Notes under the pieces: model-generated | Databases searched by the model: none | Told to the model about the DNA's origin: nothing | Seen by the model: only the letters and a program-made list of their open reading frames with translations | NCBI GenBank assembly: GCA_033763555.1 | Contig: JANRKK010000008.1 | Location: forward strand, 1-64,000 | Direction of reading: 5' to 3' | Origin: JALYJG01 sp033763555 | GTDB taxonomy: Bacteria > Pseudomonadota > Alphaproteobacteria > UBA9219 | Length of the DNA: 64,000 nt | Shown: piece by piece, positions 22,344 to 30,589 of the stretch | Numbering within the stretch: the first letter of the stretch is position 1 | Layout of the letters: each line of letters begins with the position of its first letter | Translations under genes and position numbers: made by a program

Positions 22344-23537
22344 TTGTTTGACCTGACCCTCCGCGAAACGCCGCGCTGCCTGGTCAGCGTCGTGCAGGGT
22401 CTCGAGATTGGAAAGCGCGGCGGGTTTCTGGCTGTTCAGCGTCGCTTCGTTGACGCGCTCGATATCGAGGAAACCGATGCGCTTGTCGAGGAAAGCCTGC
22501 ACCGCGACTTCGTTGGCGGCGTTGAGCATGGCGGGCGCGGTGCCGCCCTTCGCCATTGCTTCACGCGCAAAACGCAGCGCCGGGAATTTCACGGGATCGG
22601 GCTGCTCAAACGTTAGCTGGCCGATTTTGGCGAGATCAAGCTTCGCCGCGGGGGTTTTCATGCGCTGCGGCCATGCAAGACAGTAGCCGATGGGAATGCG
22701 CATGTCGGGCGTGCCCATCTGCGCCAGCACCGAGCCGTCTTCATATTCCACCATGCTGTGGACGATGGATTGCGGGTGCATGATGACATCGATTTTTTCC
22801 GGCGGCATCTGGAACAGGAAATGCGCCTCAATCACCTCCAGCGCCTTGTTCATCAGCGTCGCGCTGTCGATGGAGATTTTGGCGCCCATCGCCCAGACGG
22901 GATGTTTCACCGCCTGCTCCGGCGTTACCTTGGCCATATCCTCGCGCGAGGTGGTACGGAACGGCCCGCCGGAAGCGGTCAGGATCAGACGTGAGATGGC
23001 ATCGCGCCGATCAAAATCGAACACCTGCCAGATGGCGTTATGTTCGCTGTCGACGGGCAGAAGCTGCGCGCCGCATTCGGCGACAAGTTTCATCATAAGG
23101 GGCCCGGCGCAGACCAGCGTTTCCTTATTGGCAAACGCAATCACCGCGCCGCGTTTGGCTGCCGCCAGCGTGCCCGGCAGCCCCGCCGCGCCGACAATGG
23201 CCGACATGACCCAGTCGCTGTCGGCCTGCGCGGCTTCTTCCACGGCCTTGGCGCCTGCGGCGACGGCGATGTTGGTGCCCGCCAGCGCCTCTTTCAGAGC
23301 GGCATATTGGCTTTCATCAGCGATAACGGCGCGTTCAGCATTCAGCTGCCTCGCCTGCTCCGCCAGCAGTTTCACATTTTTCAGTGCCGTCAGCGCAACG
23401 ACTTCATATTTCTCCGGCGCGCGCGCGATGAGATCAATCGTCTGTGTACCGACCGAGCCGGTCGAGCCAAGAATAGTGACACGGCGTTTTTGCGACGCGG
23501 GTTTCGATTTTTTTGCCAGGGCCTGAAGTGCGTTCAT
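22335..23537 (-). CDS. dxr: 1-deoxy-D-xylulose-5-phosphate reductoisomerase
   Basis: Dxr makes 2-C-methyl-D-erythritol 4-phosphate in the non-mevalonate isoprenoid pathway. The 400-residue enzyme has the NADPH loop VTILGSTGSVGTQTIDL, FANKETLVCAG, the metal/substrate region LPVDSEHNAIWQ, and the flexible loop and catalytic segment MHPQSIVHSMVEYEDGSVLAQMGTPDMRIPI. The start MNALQALAKK at 23537 carries a short basic leader; the frame can be extended upstream without support. It is last in the cdsA-uppS-frr-pyrH string and its 3' end overlaps the opposite-strand orphan gene by nine bases. Confidence 0.97.
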   Translation of the reverse strand: MNALQALAKKSKPASQKRRVTILGSTGSVGTQTIDLIARAPEKYEVVALTALKNVKLLAEQARQLNAERAVIADESQYAALKEALAGTNIAVAAGAKAVEEAAQADSDWVMSAIVGAAGLPGTLAAAKRGAVIAFANKETLVCAGPLMMKLVAECGAQLLPVDSEHNAIWQVFDFDRRDAISRLILTASGGPFRTTSREDMAKVTPEQAVKHPVWAMGAKISIDSATLMNKALEVIEAHFLFQMPPEKIDVIMHPQSIVHSMVEYEDGSVLAQMGTPDMRIPIGYCLAWPQRMKTPAAKLDLAKIGQLTFEQPDPVKFPALRFAREAMAKGGTAPAMLNAANEVAVQAFLDKRIGFLDIERVNEATLNSQKPAALSNLETLHDADQAARRFAEGQVKQLG

Positions 23538-23565
23538 GTCTGATACCTGTCTTCTGCCTTCCGAA

Positions 23566-24378
23566 TTACCACCATTGCATCTGTTCGCCGAGGGCAATCT
23601 GGAACATCACGAAAAACACTGCCGCGAAAACCAGCCCGTCAATCCGGTCGAGCACACCGCCATGACCGGGGATCAAACTTCCGCTGTCTTTCACTCCGGC
23701 ACGGCGCTTGAAATAGGATTTGAAGAAATCCCCACCCTGCGCCACTACGGCCATGATGATGGCAAGGCCAATTCCGATTTCCGGCCGCTGCGCGCCCAGG
23801 ACAACCGCCGCAGCATAGCCAAACACCGCCGCCAGCGCCATGCCCCCGAACAGTCCCGCCCAGGTTTTGTTGGGACTGATGGCCGGGATAAGCTTGGGCC
23901 CGCCGATCAGCCGCCCGGCAATATAAGCACCTGTATCCGTGCCCCACACCACCAGCAAAAGGTAATAGACCAGATCGCGGCCCCCCTGCATGTCATGCAG
24001 GGTTAAAAGCGCGAGACCGCTGCCGCCCATATAAGGCAGGCCGAGCGCGACCCATCCGGCGCGGTCGACATGGTCCCGCGCCGACAGGAAAAAAAGTATC
24101 AGAGTCAGAACGGCGCCAAACATGACGCCGAAGGCGGGTGATTGCCCCAGATCGGCCAGCAGCGTCACCAGCAGCGCGGCATAAGCAAAACTTGTCACCA
24201 CACGGCTGGCCCCGGGATCGACAAGGCGCAGCCATTCGTAAAGTCCGACGGCGGTCAGAGCCGTCACCGCCAGCGTAAAAACCCAGCCGCCGACATGCAC
24301 CACCAGCAGCGCCAGCGGCACCATGACAAGGGCGGAGAGAATACGCTGACGGAAATTGGCGGATGTGAGGAAAGACAT
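23566..24378 (-). CDS. cdsA: Phosphatidate cytidylyltransferase (CDP-diglyceride synthase)
   Basis: CdsA makes CDP-diacylglycerol, the precursor of the membrane phospholipids. The 270-residue integral membrane protein has about seven helices and the family signature near the C-terminus, SPNKTWAGLFGG followed by KDSGSLIPGHGGVLDRIDGLVFAAVFF. It lies six bases downstream of uppS and 28 bases upstream of dxr, all on the minus strand, as in many proteobacteria. Confidence 0.96.
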   Translation of the reverse strand: MSFLTSANFRQRILSALVMVPLALLVVHVGGWVFTLAVTALTAVGLYEWLRLVDPGASRVVTSFAYAALLVTLLADLGQSPAFGVMFGAVLTLILFFLSARDHVDRAGWVALGLPYMGGSGLALLTLHDMQGGRDLVYYLLLVVWGTDTGAYIAGRLIGGPKLIPAISPNKTWAGLFGGMALAAVFGYAAAVVLGAQRPEIGIGLAIIMAVVAQGGDFFKSYFKRRAGVKDSGSLIPGHGGVLDRIDGLVFAAVFFVMFQIALGEQMQWW

Positions 24379-24384
24379 TTTAAC

Positions 24385-25110
24385 CTAGAGCGCGCCCGTC
24401 GCACCGTAGCGCCGCTCGCGGCGCTGATACTCGGCGATGGCTTCGGCCAGATGCTCGCCAGAAAAATCCGGCCACAGCACATCCAGGAACACGAATTCGG
24501 CATAGGCCGACTGCCAGAGCAGAAAGTTGGAAATGCGTTTTTCGCCGCTGGTGCGTACGACCAGATCGGGGTCAGGCATGCCACCTGTGAAGAGGAAAGA
24601 TTGCAGCACATGCTCGTCAATCGCCTCAGCCTGCAGCTGGCCGCGTTCGACCGCCTTGGCAAGACCCCGCGCCGCCGCCGTAATTTCCTGCCGCCCGCCA
24701 TAGCTGAGCGCCAGAGTCAGCGTCAGCGCCTGGTTATCCTGTGTCAGCTCCTCGGCATGGTCGATCATTTCGATAATGTCGGTCGGAAGCGTACGGCGCT
24801 CGCCAATGATGCGGATGCGGATGCCCTCCTTATGCAATGTCGCCAGCTCGCTGCGCAGATAGAAGCGCAACAGCTGCATCAAATCCTCGATCTCGGCCAT
24901 CGGGCGGCGCCAGTTTTCGGACGAGAAGCTGTAGAGCGTCAGATGGCTGATCGGCAAATCCTTCGCGGCCTTGAGCGTCCGCCGCACCGCCTCGATACCC
25001 GATTTATGCCCCATCACGCGCGGCAATCCGCGCCCAGCCGCCCAACGCCCATTGCCGTCCATGATAATGGCGATGTGGAGTTTGGATGGCGAGGCGGCAG
25101 CGTTACTCAT
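24385..25110 (-). CDS. uppS: Undecaprenyl diphosphate synthase (cis-prenyltransferase)
   Basis: UppS makes the C55 lipid carrier for peptidoglycan and polysaccharide export. The 241-residue enzyme carries the cis-prenyltransferase signatures IAIIMDGNGRWA with the catalytic Asp, LTLYSFSSENWRRP, and DLVVRTSGEKRISNFLLWQSAYAEFVF. The start ATG overlaps the frr stop by four bases, so the two are translationally coupled. Confidence 0.96.
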   Translation of the reverse strand: MSNAAASPSKLHIAIIMDGNGRWAAGRGLPRVMGHKSGIEAVRRTLKAAKDLPISHLTLYSFSSENWRRPMAEIEDLMQLLRFYLRSELATLHKEGIRIRIIGERRTLPTDIIEMIDHAEELTQDNQALTLTLALSYGGRQEITAAARGLAKAVERGQLQAEAIDEHVLQSFLFTGGMPDPDLVVRTSGEKRISNFLLWQSAYAEFVFLDVLWPDFSGEHLAEAIAEYQRRERRYGATGAL

Positions 25111-25643
25111 ACGTGCGAAATTTCTTTTTCCTTGTGCGCCAGCGTCTCATCAATTTTCTTGATGGTTTCATCGGTCAGCTTCTGTACCTTTTCACTTTGG
25201 GATTTCTGCGCGTCTTCCGGCAGCTTTTCCTTTTTCAAAGCATCCATCGCGTCACGGCGAACATTGCGCACCGCGATACGCGCGGATTCGGCATATTTTC
25301 CGGCGATTTTGGCGAGCTCGACGCGGCGTTCCTGACTCAGCTCCGGCACCGGAACGCGAATAAGCTGGCCGTCCGGCTGCGGATTAAGGCCAAGCCCGGC
25401 ATCGCGGATGGCTTTTTCCACAGCCTTGACGAGGCTCGCGTCCCAGACCTGTACCGTCAGCAGGCGCGCTTCGGGCACCGAGACGTTGCCAACCTGATTC
25501 AACGGCGTACTGCTGCCATAGGCATCGACATGGACAGAGTCGAGCAGATTGGCCGAGGCGCGGCCCGTGCGCAGGCCGGAAAATTCCTTGCGCAGAGATT
25601 CAAAAGCGCCGTCCATGCGCTGCTTGGTCTGTTCGAGATTCAT
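25107..25643 (-). CDS. frr: Ribosome recycling factor
   Basis: RRF splits post-termination ribosomes together with EF-G. The 178-residue protein, slightly shorter than the usual 185, shows FESLRKEFSGLRTGRASANLLDSVHVDAYGSSTPLNQVGNVSVPEARLLTVQVWD, then IRVPVPELSQERRVELAK and RNVRRDAMDALKK, the three-helix bundle hallmark. It sits two bases after pyrH and overlaps uppS. Confidence 0.97.
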   Translation of the reverse strand: MNLEQTKQRMDGAFESLRKEFSGLRTGRASANLLDSVHVDAYGSSTPLNQVGNVSVPEARLLTVQVWDASLVKAVEKAIRDAGLGLNPQPDGQLIRVPVPELSQERRVELAKIAGKYAESARIAVRNVRRDAMDALKKEKLPEDAQKSQSEKVQKLTDETIKKIDETLAHKEKEISHV

Positions 25644-25645
25644 GG

Positions 25646-26431
25646 CTAGTCCTTTTTATCGGTAATGATCGTGAATTTGCCTTTGCCCTGCATCACTTCG
25701 GCAAAAGCACTGTGCGTGAAGATGGAGAAGACGAGGATAGGGATTTTGCTCTGCCGCGCCAGCGATATGGCCGAGGTGTCCATCACCTGCAAATCCTGCG
25801 ACAAGACGTCCATATAGCTGAGACGGTCATAGCGCTTGGCATCCTTTACCTTGGTCGGATCGGCACTGTAAACGCCATCGACCTTGGTGGCCTTGAGCAG
25901 CGCGTCACACTGCATTTCTGAAGCACGCAGTGCGGCAGCAGAGTCGGTGGTGAAAAACGGATTGCCTGTTCCGGCGGCGAAAATCACGACGCGGCCTTTT
26001 TCCATGTGGCGCATGGCGCGGCGGCGGATATAGGGCTCGCACACCGAGGACATCGGAATGGCCGACAGTACGCGCGTCGGCACACCGATTTTTTCCAGCG
26101 CATTCTGCATGGCAAGCGCGTTGATGACCGTCGCCAGCATGCCCATGTAATCGGCCGTAGCGCGATCCATGCCCTGTGCCGCGCCGGAAACACCGCGGAA
26201 GATATTGCCGCCGCCGATGACGGCGCAGACCTCAACGCCCATCGCCACGACTTCCTTGATTTCCTCAGCAACGCGGTCGACGGTTTCGGGCTCCAGCCCG
26301 TAATCGCGCTCACCCATCAGGGCTTCGCCCGAGAGCTTCAGCAGCACGCGCTTGTAGCGCGCCGCGGCATTCGCCGCCGTTTTCGCAGGAGGTGTCGCCA
26401 TCTTCCGTTTCTCCGCCAGATTGTTTGCCAT
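25646..26431 (-). CDS. pyrH: UMP kinase
   Basis: PyrH phosphorylates UMP to UDP in pyrimidine synthesis. The 261-residue amino-acid-kinase-fold protein shows YKRVLLKLSGEALMG, VIGGGNIFRG, DYMGMLATVINALAMQNALEKIG, and FFTTDSAAALRASEM. The start at 26431 is set by GGGAGGCAACCCCT upstream and gives a 25-residue, Ala/Lys-rich N-terminal extension before the kinase core. Normally tsf lies directly upstream; here two opposite-strand genes separate them. Confidence 0.96.
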   Translation of the reverse strand: MANNLAEKRKMATPPAKTAANAAARYKRVLLKLSGEALMGERDYGLEPETVDRVAEEIKEVVAMGVEVCAVIGGGNIFRGVSGAAQGMDRATADYMGMLATVINALAMQNALEKIGVPTRVLSAIPMSSVCEPYIRRRAMRHMEKGRVVIFAAGTGNPFFTTDSAAALRASEMQCDALLKATKVDGVYSADPTKVKDAKRYDRLSYMDVLSQDLQVMDTSAISLARQSKIPILVFSIFTHSAFAEVMQGKGKFTIITDKKD

Positions 26432-26631
26432 AGGGGTTGCCTCCCGTCCATGCGCCGCAAAATCCGCCGCATTATAGCGGCCCCGCCGAGGAAAAACAGG
26501 GTTTAATCTCAAACGCTTGGGCGGTTAATGAGGGGTTTGCAAGTAAATCCGATGCCGTTTGACTTTTGGGGCGGCGGAAATTGGGGTAGTATGGGGCGGT
26601 ATTTTTGAAGGGATTTAGAGGAGTTATTAAG

Positions 26632-27099
26632 ATGGCAAAATTTTTATATATTGAAGATAGCGACAGCGTTCGCAATTCCGCAGTCTTTCTCATAGAGACA
26701 GTTTTTCCTAATGACACTTGTGTTACGGCAATTGATTACCATGACGCTACTCGAAAACTGGCTGATGAAGGCCCTTTCGATTTTATCGTTTCGGATTTTA
26801 AATATGCAGGCCGTAACGATACGGGCATTAATAAACAGGGAGAAGGGTGTCTTGACCTTCTGGAAGACCTGCAAGGCAATCCACTGCAAGACCATTTTGT
26901 CATTTACTCGGGCACAGATAAGCCCACCATAGTAGCGACCCTCTCTGCGCGAGGTATTTCTTTGGCAGAAGAACGGATTTTCGACAAGTTTGGCGGCGCT
27001 AGCATTGAAGACGCTATCAACTACGCTATCAAAAACTTCACACCCGGCACACCCAGCGGTTCAACGCCAGGTTCGACGCCGCCAATGGCGACGCCTTAA
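26632..27099 (+). CDS. Stand-alone receiver-like (CheY-type) protein, first of a tandem pair
   Basis: A 155-residue protein with a receiver fold only: the acidic pair at Glu8-Asp9 (LYIEDSDSVR), phosphoacceptor Asp55 (FDFIVSDFK), Ser93 (VIYSGTDKP) and Lys119 (IFDKFGG). The loop after Asp55 is enlarged (KYAGRNDTGINKQGEGCLDLLEDL). A low-complexity Gly/Thr/Pro/Ser tail (TPGTPSGSTPGSTPPMATP) follows. GGAGTTATTAAG precedes the ATG. Base composition is A+T-richer than pyrH and tsf. No kinase or output domain is linked, so its partner is unknown. Confidence 0.72.
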   Translation: MAKFLYIEDSDSVRNSAVFLIETVFPNDTCVTAIDYHDATRKLADEGPFDFIVSDFKYAGRNDTGINKQGEGCLDLLEDLQGNPLQDHFVIYSGTDKPTIVATLSARGISLAEERIFDKFGGASIEDAINYAIKNFTPGTPSGSTPGSTPPMATP

Positions 27100-27125
27100 T
27101 TCGTCAGGCTTTAAGGAACACAAAA

Positions 27126-27596
27126 ATGCCGAAGATGCTGTATTGCGAAGATGATGCTCATCTCACAGATGCTATGAAGATTATAGCAGAGCTTGAATTT
27201 CCGGATGTGGAACTTGTTTTTGCTAAAAACAGCGAAGAAGCTATCACGGCACTCGCTAATCAAGGATCCTTCGATTTCATTATTGCCGACTTTGGTTATC
27301 GTCATAAGGGGTGGCGTGAAGAACCGCGTTTCGTTCAAGCGAATTGCCTGAGTTTGCTTCGGTATATGAAGCAAGCGGGAATAACCACGCCTGTGATTAT
27401 TCAGTCAGGCCAAATCAAATCTTTTATGCACGCAGTCTTGCAAGCTCAAGGATTTGAACTACCTCAAGAACTTATTTTTGAGAGAGACACCTTAATGACA
27501 GATATCGTCCAATATGCGATTGGCTGTTTTTGTCCTACCGCTTCAAACGGGAAGCCGTCTCCCAAACCGGAAAAGCCGGAGCCCAGTTTCTTCTAA
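27126..27596 (+). CDS. Stand-alone receiver-like protein, second of a tandem pair
   Basis: A 156-residue paralogue of the preceding gene, 26 bases downstream: LYCEDDAHLTDAM (acidic pair), FDFIIADFGYRHKG (Asp55), VIIQSGQIK (Ser94) and IFERDTL. The conserved receiver lysine is replaced by Arg at the equivalent place (IFDK in the first copy, IFER here), so phosphorylation-dependent switching may be altered. It keeps the expanded loop after Asp55 and a Pro/Lys-rich tail (PSPKPEKPEPSFF). It ends seven bases before the convergent tsf stop. Confidence 0.7.
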   Translation: MPKMLYCEDDAHLTDAMKIIAELEFPDVELVFAKNSEEAITALANQGSFDFIIADFGYRHKGWREEPRFVQANCLSLLRYMKQAGITTPVIIQSGQIKSFMHAVLQAQGFELPQELIFERDTLMTDIVQYAIGCFCPTASNGKPSPKPEKPEPSFF

Positions 27597-27602
27597 AGCT
27601 TT

Positions 27603-28523
27603 TTAGCTCGCCATCTTGGCGACTTCGGCGGCGAAATCGTCGGCGACCTTCTCAATACCTTCGCCGAGCTGATAGCGCACAAAGCCAGCCAGTTTCACAG
27701 GCGCACCGAGTGTTTTGGACGCGTTCTCGATCACCTGCGCGATGCGCGTTTCGCCGTCGACGACATAGACCTGCTCCAGCAGCACAACATCTTCGTAATA
27801 TTTACGGATGCGACCTTCGACCATCTTGGCGATCACTTCCGGCGGCTTGCCGCTGGCTTTCGCCTGTTCCGACAGAATATCGCGTTCGCGTTGCAGGGCT
27901 TTCGCATCGACATCGGCGATCGTCAGCGCTTCTGGCTTTGCCGCCGCCACATGCATGGCGATCTGTTTGCCCAGTTCCTGCAACTTTCCGGCATCCGCCG
28001 CGGATTCCAGCGCGACCAGCACGCCGATCTTGCCGAGGTTCGGCGCCAGCGCATTATGCATATAGGTGGCGATGGTACCTTGCGGAACCGAAAGCTGCAC
28101 GGCACGGCGGAGATTCATATTCTCACCGATGGTGGCGACGAGGTTGGTCAGTGCATCCTGCACCGTGGCGCTGCCGGGATAGGGCTTGCCCTTCAGCGCT
28201 TCGGCATCCGCGCCTGTTTCGAGCGCGATTTTTGCCGCCTGCAGGGCGAAAGCCTGAAACGCATCGTTGCGCGCGACGAAATCGGTTTCCGCGTTCACTT
28301 CGACCACAGCGGCCTTGGTACCGCCTGCGGCCACAGCAACCAGACCTTCGGCCGCGACGCGACCGGACTTCTTGGCGGCGGCCGACAGGCCCTTTTTGCG
28401 CAGCCAGTCCACAGCGGCTTCCATGTCGCCGTTGGTTTCGGCCAGCGCCTTTTTGCAATCCATCATGCCTGCGCCCGTTTTTTCGCGCAGGTCCTTGACC
28501 ATGTTCGCCGTAATCTCAGCCAT
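27603..28523 (-). CDS. tsf: Translation elongation factor Ts
   Basis: EF-Ts recycles EF-Tu by nucleotide exchange. The 306-residue protein has the N-terminal UBA-like domain and signature MVKDLREKTGAGMMDCKKALAETNGDMEAAVDWLRKKG, the core GTIATYMHNALAPNLGKIGVLVALES and the C-terminal EVAKM. It follows rpsB on the same strand after 16 bases, the usual pairing. Confidence 0.98.
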   Translation of the reverse strand: MAEITANMVKDLREKTGAGMMDCKKALAETNGDMEAAVDWLRKKGLSAAAKKSGRVAAEGLVAVAAGGTKAAVVEVNAETDFVARNDAFQAFALQAAKIALETGADAEALKGKPYPGSATVQDALTNLVATIGENMNLRRAVQLSVPQGTIATYMHNALAPNLGKIGVLVALESAADAGKLQELGKQIAMHVAAAKPEALTIADVDAKALQRERDILSEQAKASGKPPEVIAKMVEGRIRKYYEDVVLLEQVYVVDGETRIAQVIENASKTLGAPVKLAGFVRYQLGEGIEKVADDFAAEVAKMAS

Positions 28524-28539
28524 ATCTGTCTCCTAAAAG

Positions 28540-29313
28540 TTAGGCGCTTGCCGCAACGGGTACGTCATCGGCAGGTGCGGCGGCTTTGGCTGCGCCCGTA
28601 TCCTTGTCGGTGCCGCCCATTTCGGCTTCCAGGCCGTCCAGAACCGCCTGTGCCGCCATGTCGCAGTACAAATCAATGGCCCGCGCCGCGTCGTCATTGC
28701 CGGGGATCGGATAGGTGATACCCGTGGGATCGGAATTGCTGTCGACGATGGCGATGACCGGAACGCCCAGCTTGGCCGCTTCGGCGATGGCGATGTTTTC
28801 CTTGAGCGTGTCGATGACAAAAACGATATCCGGCAACCCACCCATATCCTTGATGCCGCCAAGCGCACGTTCCAGCTTGTCACGGCTGCGCGTCATCCGC
28901 AGGATTTCCTTTTTCTTCAGGCGTCCACCGCTCGTCTGGTTGGCAAGCTTGTCGTCATATTCGCGCAGGCGCTTGATGGATTGCGAGATTGTCTTCCAGT
29001 TGGTCAGCATGCCGCCGAGCCAACGGTGGTTGACGTAGTATTGGCCGGAGCGTTTCGCGGCTTCGGCGATTTTTTCCTGTGCTTGGCGCTTGGTGCCAAC
29101 GAACAGAACGCGGCCGCCCGCGGCGGCGACATCGCGCATGGCCTGCAGCGCGCGCTGCATCATGGGAACCGTCTGCTCGAGATCGATGATGTGCACATTG
29201 TTGCGCACGCCGAACAGGTGGGTCTGCATTTTGGGATTCCAGCGGCGCGTGTTGTGTCCGAAATGGACGCCAGCTTCAAATAATTGCCGCAGAGTCACGA
29301 CGGGCATCGTCAT
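28540..29313 (-). CDS. rpsB: 30S ribosomal protein S2
   Basis: The 257-residue ribosomal protein S2 starts MTMPVVTLRQLFEAGVHFGHNTRRWNPKM and contains LFVGTKRQAQEKIAEAAKRSGQYYVNHRWLGGMLTNWKT and PDIVFVIDTLKENIAIAEAAKLGVPVIAIVDSN. AAAGGAAAGACCC precedes the chosen start; the open frame upstream is leader. A Glu/Ala-rich C-terminal tail is normal for alphaproteobacteria. It begins the rpsB-tsf transcript. Confidence 0.98.
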   Translation of the reverse strand: MTMPVVTLRQLFEAGVHFGHNTRRWNPKMQTHLFGVRNNVHIIDLEQTVPMMQRALQAMRDVAAAGGRVLFVGTKRQAQEKIAEAAKRSGQYYVNHRWLGGMLTNWKTISQSIKRLREYDDKLANQTSGGRLKKKEILRMTRSRDKLERALGGIKDMGGLPDIVFVIDTLKENIAIAEAAKLGVPVIAIVDSNSDPTGITYPIPGNDDAARAIDLYCDMAAQAVLDGLEAEMGGTDKDTGAAKAAAPADDVPVAASA

Positions 29314-29518
29314 GGGTCTTTCCTTTCTCCGGTTGATCCGCCGCGTGCTGTAAGAGGTGGGCTTTCTGTCGCAGTCACGGTTGCGACCGCAAAGCGGGCG
29401 CAGAGTAGTCGCGACCAGAAAAACCACCACCGGACGGCTGAAACGGGATTTACCGAGCCAGCCAAACACGCGTGAGTTTTAACATTTCACTCCGGGAACC
29501 ATCCCCGGAAGCAGGGGG

Positions 29519-29547
29519 TTTGTAGCCGGATTAAACTCGCAAATCAA
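29519..29547 (-). promoter_or_regulatory. Candidate promoter and structured leader of rpsB
   Basis: On the minus strand TTGATT (29547-29542) and TACAAA (29524-29519) are 17 bases apart. The roughly 200-base leader between this site and rpsB holds inverted repeats, including GGTTGCGAC/GTCGCGACC at about 29382-29418 and TCCGGG/CCCGGA near 29491-29510. S2 is known to control its own operon through leader RNA in some bacteria, but I cannot match a known motif. Confidence 0.35.
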
Positions 29548-29573
29548 GCAAAAACCATATGTATTTTGGCCTA

Positions 29574-30443
29574 TTACTTCAGATAGGTAGGTGCAGGCGG
29601 ACGGAAATTGGGGCCGTATTTCTTAATGATGGCCGCCGCCGTCCCATCATTGTTGAGGAGCTCGATCACCGCATCCAGCGCAGCTTTCAGGTCGGTTTCA
29701 CCCGGACGTACGGACAGAACATTGGCAAAGATCTGCACAGGCTGACCACCCGCGACAGGCCTGAGCTTTGCGCCCGAACCGCTGTTGAAACGCTGCACAT
29801 TGTCGAAATTATCAAGAACAATGTCCGCCTTTTTCATCGCCACGCTCATGATCTGCTGGACCATATCGGCGGATTGCGGCAGGGCCAGTTCCTGTGACAG
29901 AGGAAAAAGTTTTCGGCGCGCGCTTTGCGGTGCATCGCCATCGATCACGACCACACGCACATCCGGCTTGTTGAGGGATGGTAGACCCGCATCAAAACGG
30001 CGATCGTCCTCGCGCGCGAAAGCGACGAGCGCATCATAGTAAAGCCCTTGCGTGAGCAAGGAAACTCTGGCGCGCGCGCCGGATTGCCATACGGGAACGC
30101 ACATCATGTCGATCTTGTTGGTGTTCAGAGCTTCATGATAATCGCCCCAGCCGACTTCCTGCGTCCACTCGACCTTGAAGCCGAGTTCGTGCGCGATGGC
30201 TTCCATATACTCATATGCCAAGCCGGACATCGCACCTGTATTCGCATCACGCAGAAGCAGCGGATTCCATACGACATAGCCGCAACGGATGGTGCCGGTG
30301 CGCTTGATGCGGTCAAAAGCGGTTTCACGCTGCGCAGTATTGCCAGAAGATTGCGTCAACGGCTGGGTCATCAGCCGATAGAGGCCCATTCCGGCCACAA
30401 CAAGAACGGCAAAAATCGCAACGGACTTAAAAAATTTCTGCAT
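29574..30443 (-). CDS. Family 3 extracellular solute-binding protein (orphan)
   Basis: A 289-residue periplasmic binding protein of the polar amino acid type, with an N-terminal signal or anchor (KSVAIFAVLVVAGMGLYRLM) followed by FDRIKRTGTIRCGYVVWNPLLLRDANTGAMSGLAYEYMEAIAHELGFKVEWTQEVGWGDYHEALNTNKIDMMCVPVWQSGARARV. Ligand and transporter are unknown: no ABC permease or ATPase gene is next to it, so it may serve a receptor or a distant transporter. It is divergent from the XRE regulator at 30590, with a palindrome between them. Confidence 0.88.
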   Translation of the reverse strand: MQKFFKSVAIFAVLVVAGMGLYRLMTQPLTQSSGNTAQRETAFDRIKRTGTIRCGYVVWNPLLLRDANTGAMSGLAYEYMEAIAHELGFKVEWTQEVGWGDYHEALNTNKIDMMCVPVWQSGARARVSLLTQGLYYDALVAFAREDDRRFDAGLPSLNKPDVRVVVIDGDAPQSARRKLFPLSQELALPQSADMVQQIMSVAMKKADIVLDNFDNVQRFNSGSGAKLRPVAGGQPVQIFANVLSVRPGETDLKAALDAVIELLNNDGTAAAIIKKYGPNFRPPAPTYLK

Positions 30444-30554
30444 GTTTTATCCTTTTCATAATTTTTACAGCCGGGTTGCCCGAACCCATGCGCCATGAAA
30501 CAGGATTTCCGTGAAAGCAATTCGCGCTATTTCCATAAAAGACGTTTTTTACAT

Positions 30555-30572
30555 CTTTTATTAACATAAAAG
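30555..30572. promoter_or_regulatory. Candidate operator between the solute-binding protein and XRE regulator genes
   Basis: CTTTTAT-TAAC-ATAAAAG is a perfect inverted repeat of 7-bp arms, ending 17 bases before the regulator start codon in a short A+T-rich divergent region. It is a natural binding site for the XRE protein encoded next to it, but that link is inferred. Confidence 0.45.
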
Positions 30573-30589
30573 CTGTATTAATTGTTTTT

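Noticed and set aside
24142..25335. 397-codon plus-strand frame over cdsA and uppS
   Set aside because: It is antisense to two certain genes, is Arg/Gln-rich and has no start signal.
26520..26631. Promoter TTGACT...TAGTAT before the receiver-like pair
   Set aside because: The two hexamers are 22 bases apart, too far for a normal sigma-70 promoter.
27530..28498. 322-codon Arg/Pro-rich plus-strand frame over tsf
   Set aside because: It has the low-complexity composition typical of antisense to a GC-rich gene. tsf on the other strand is certain.
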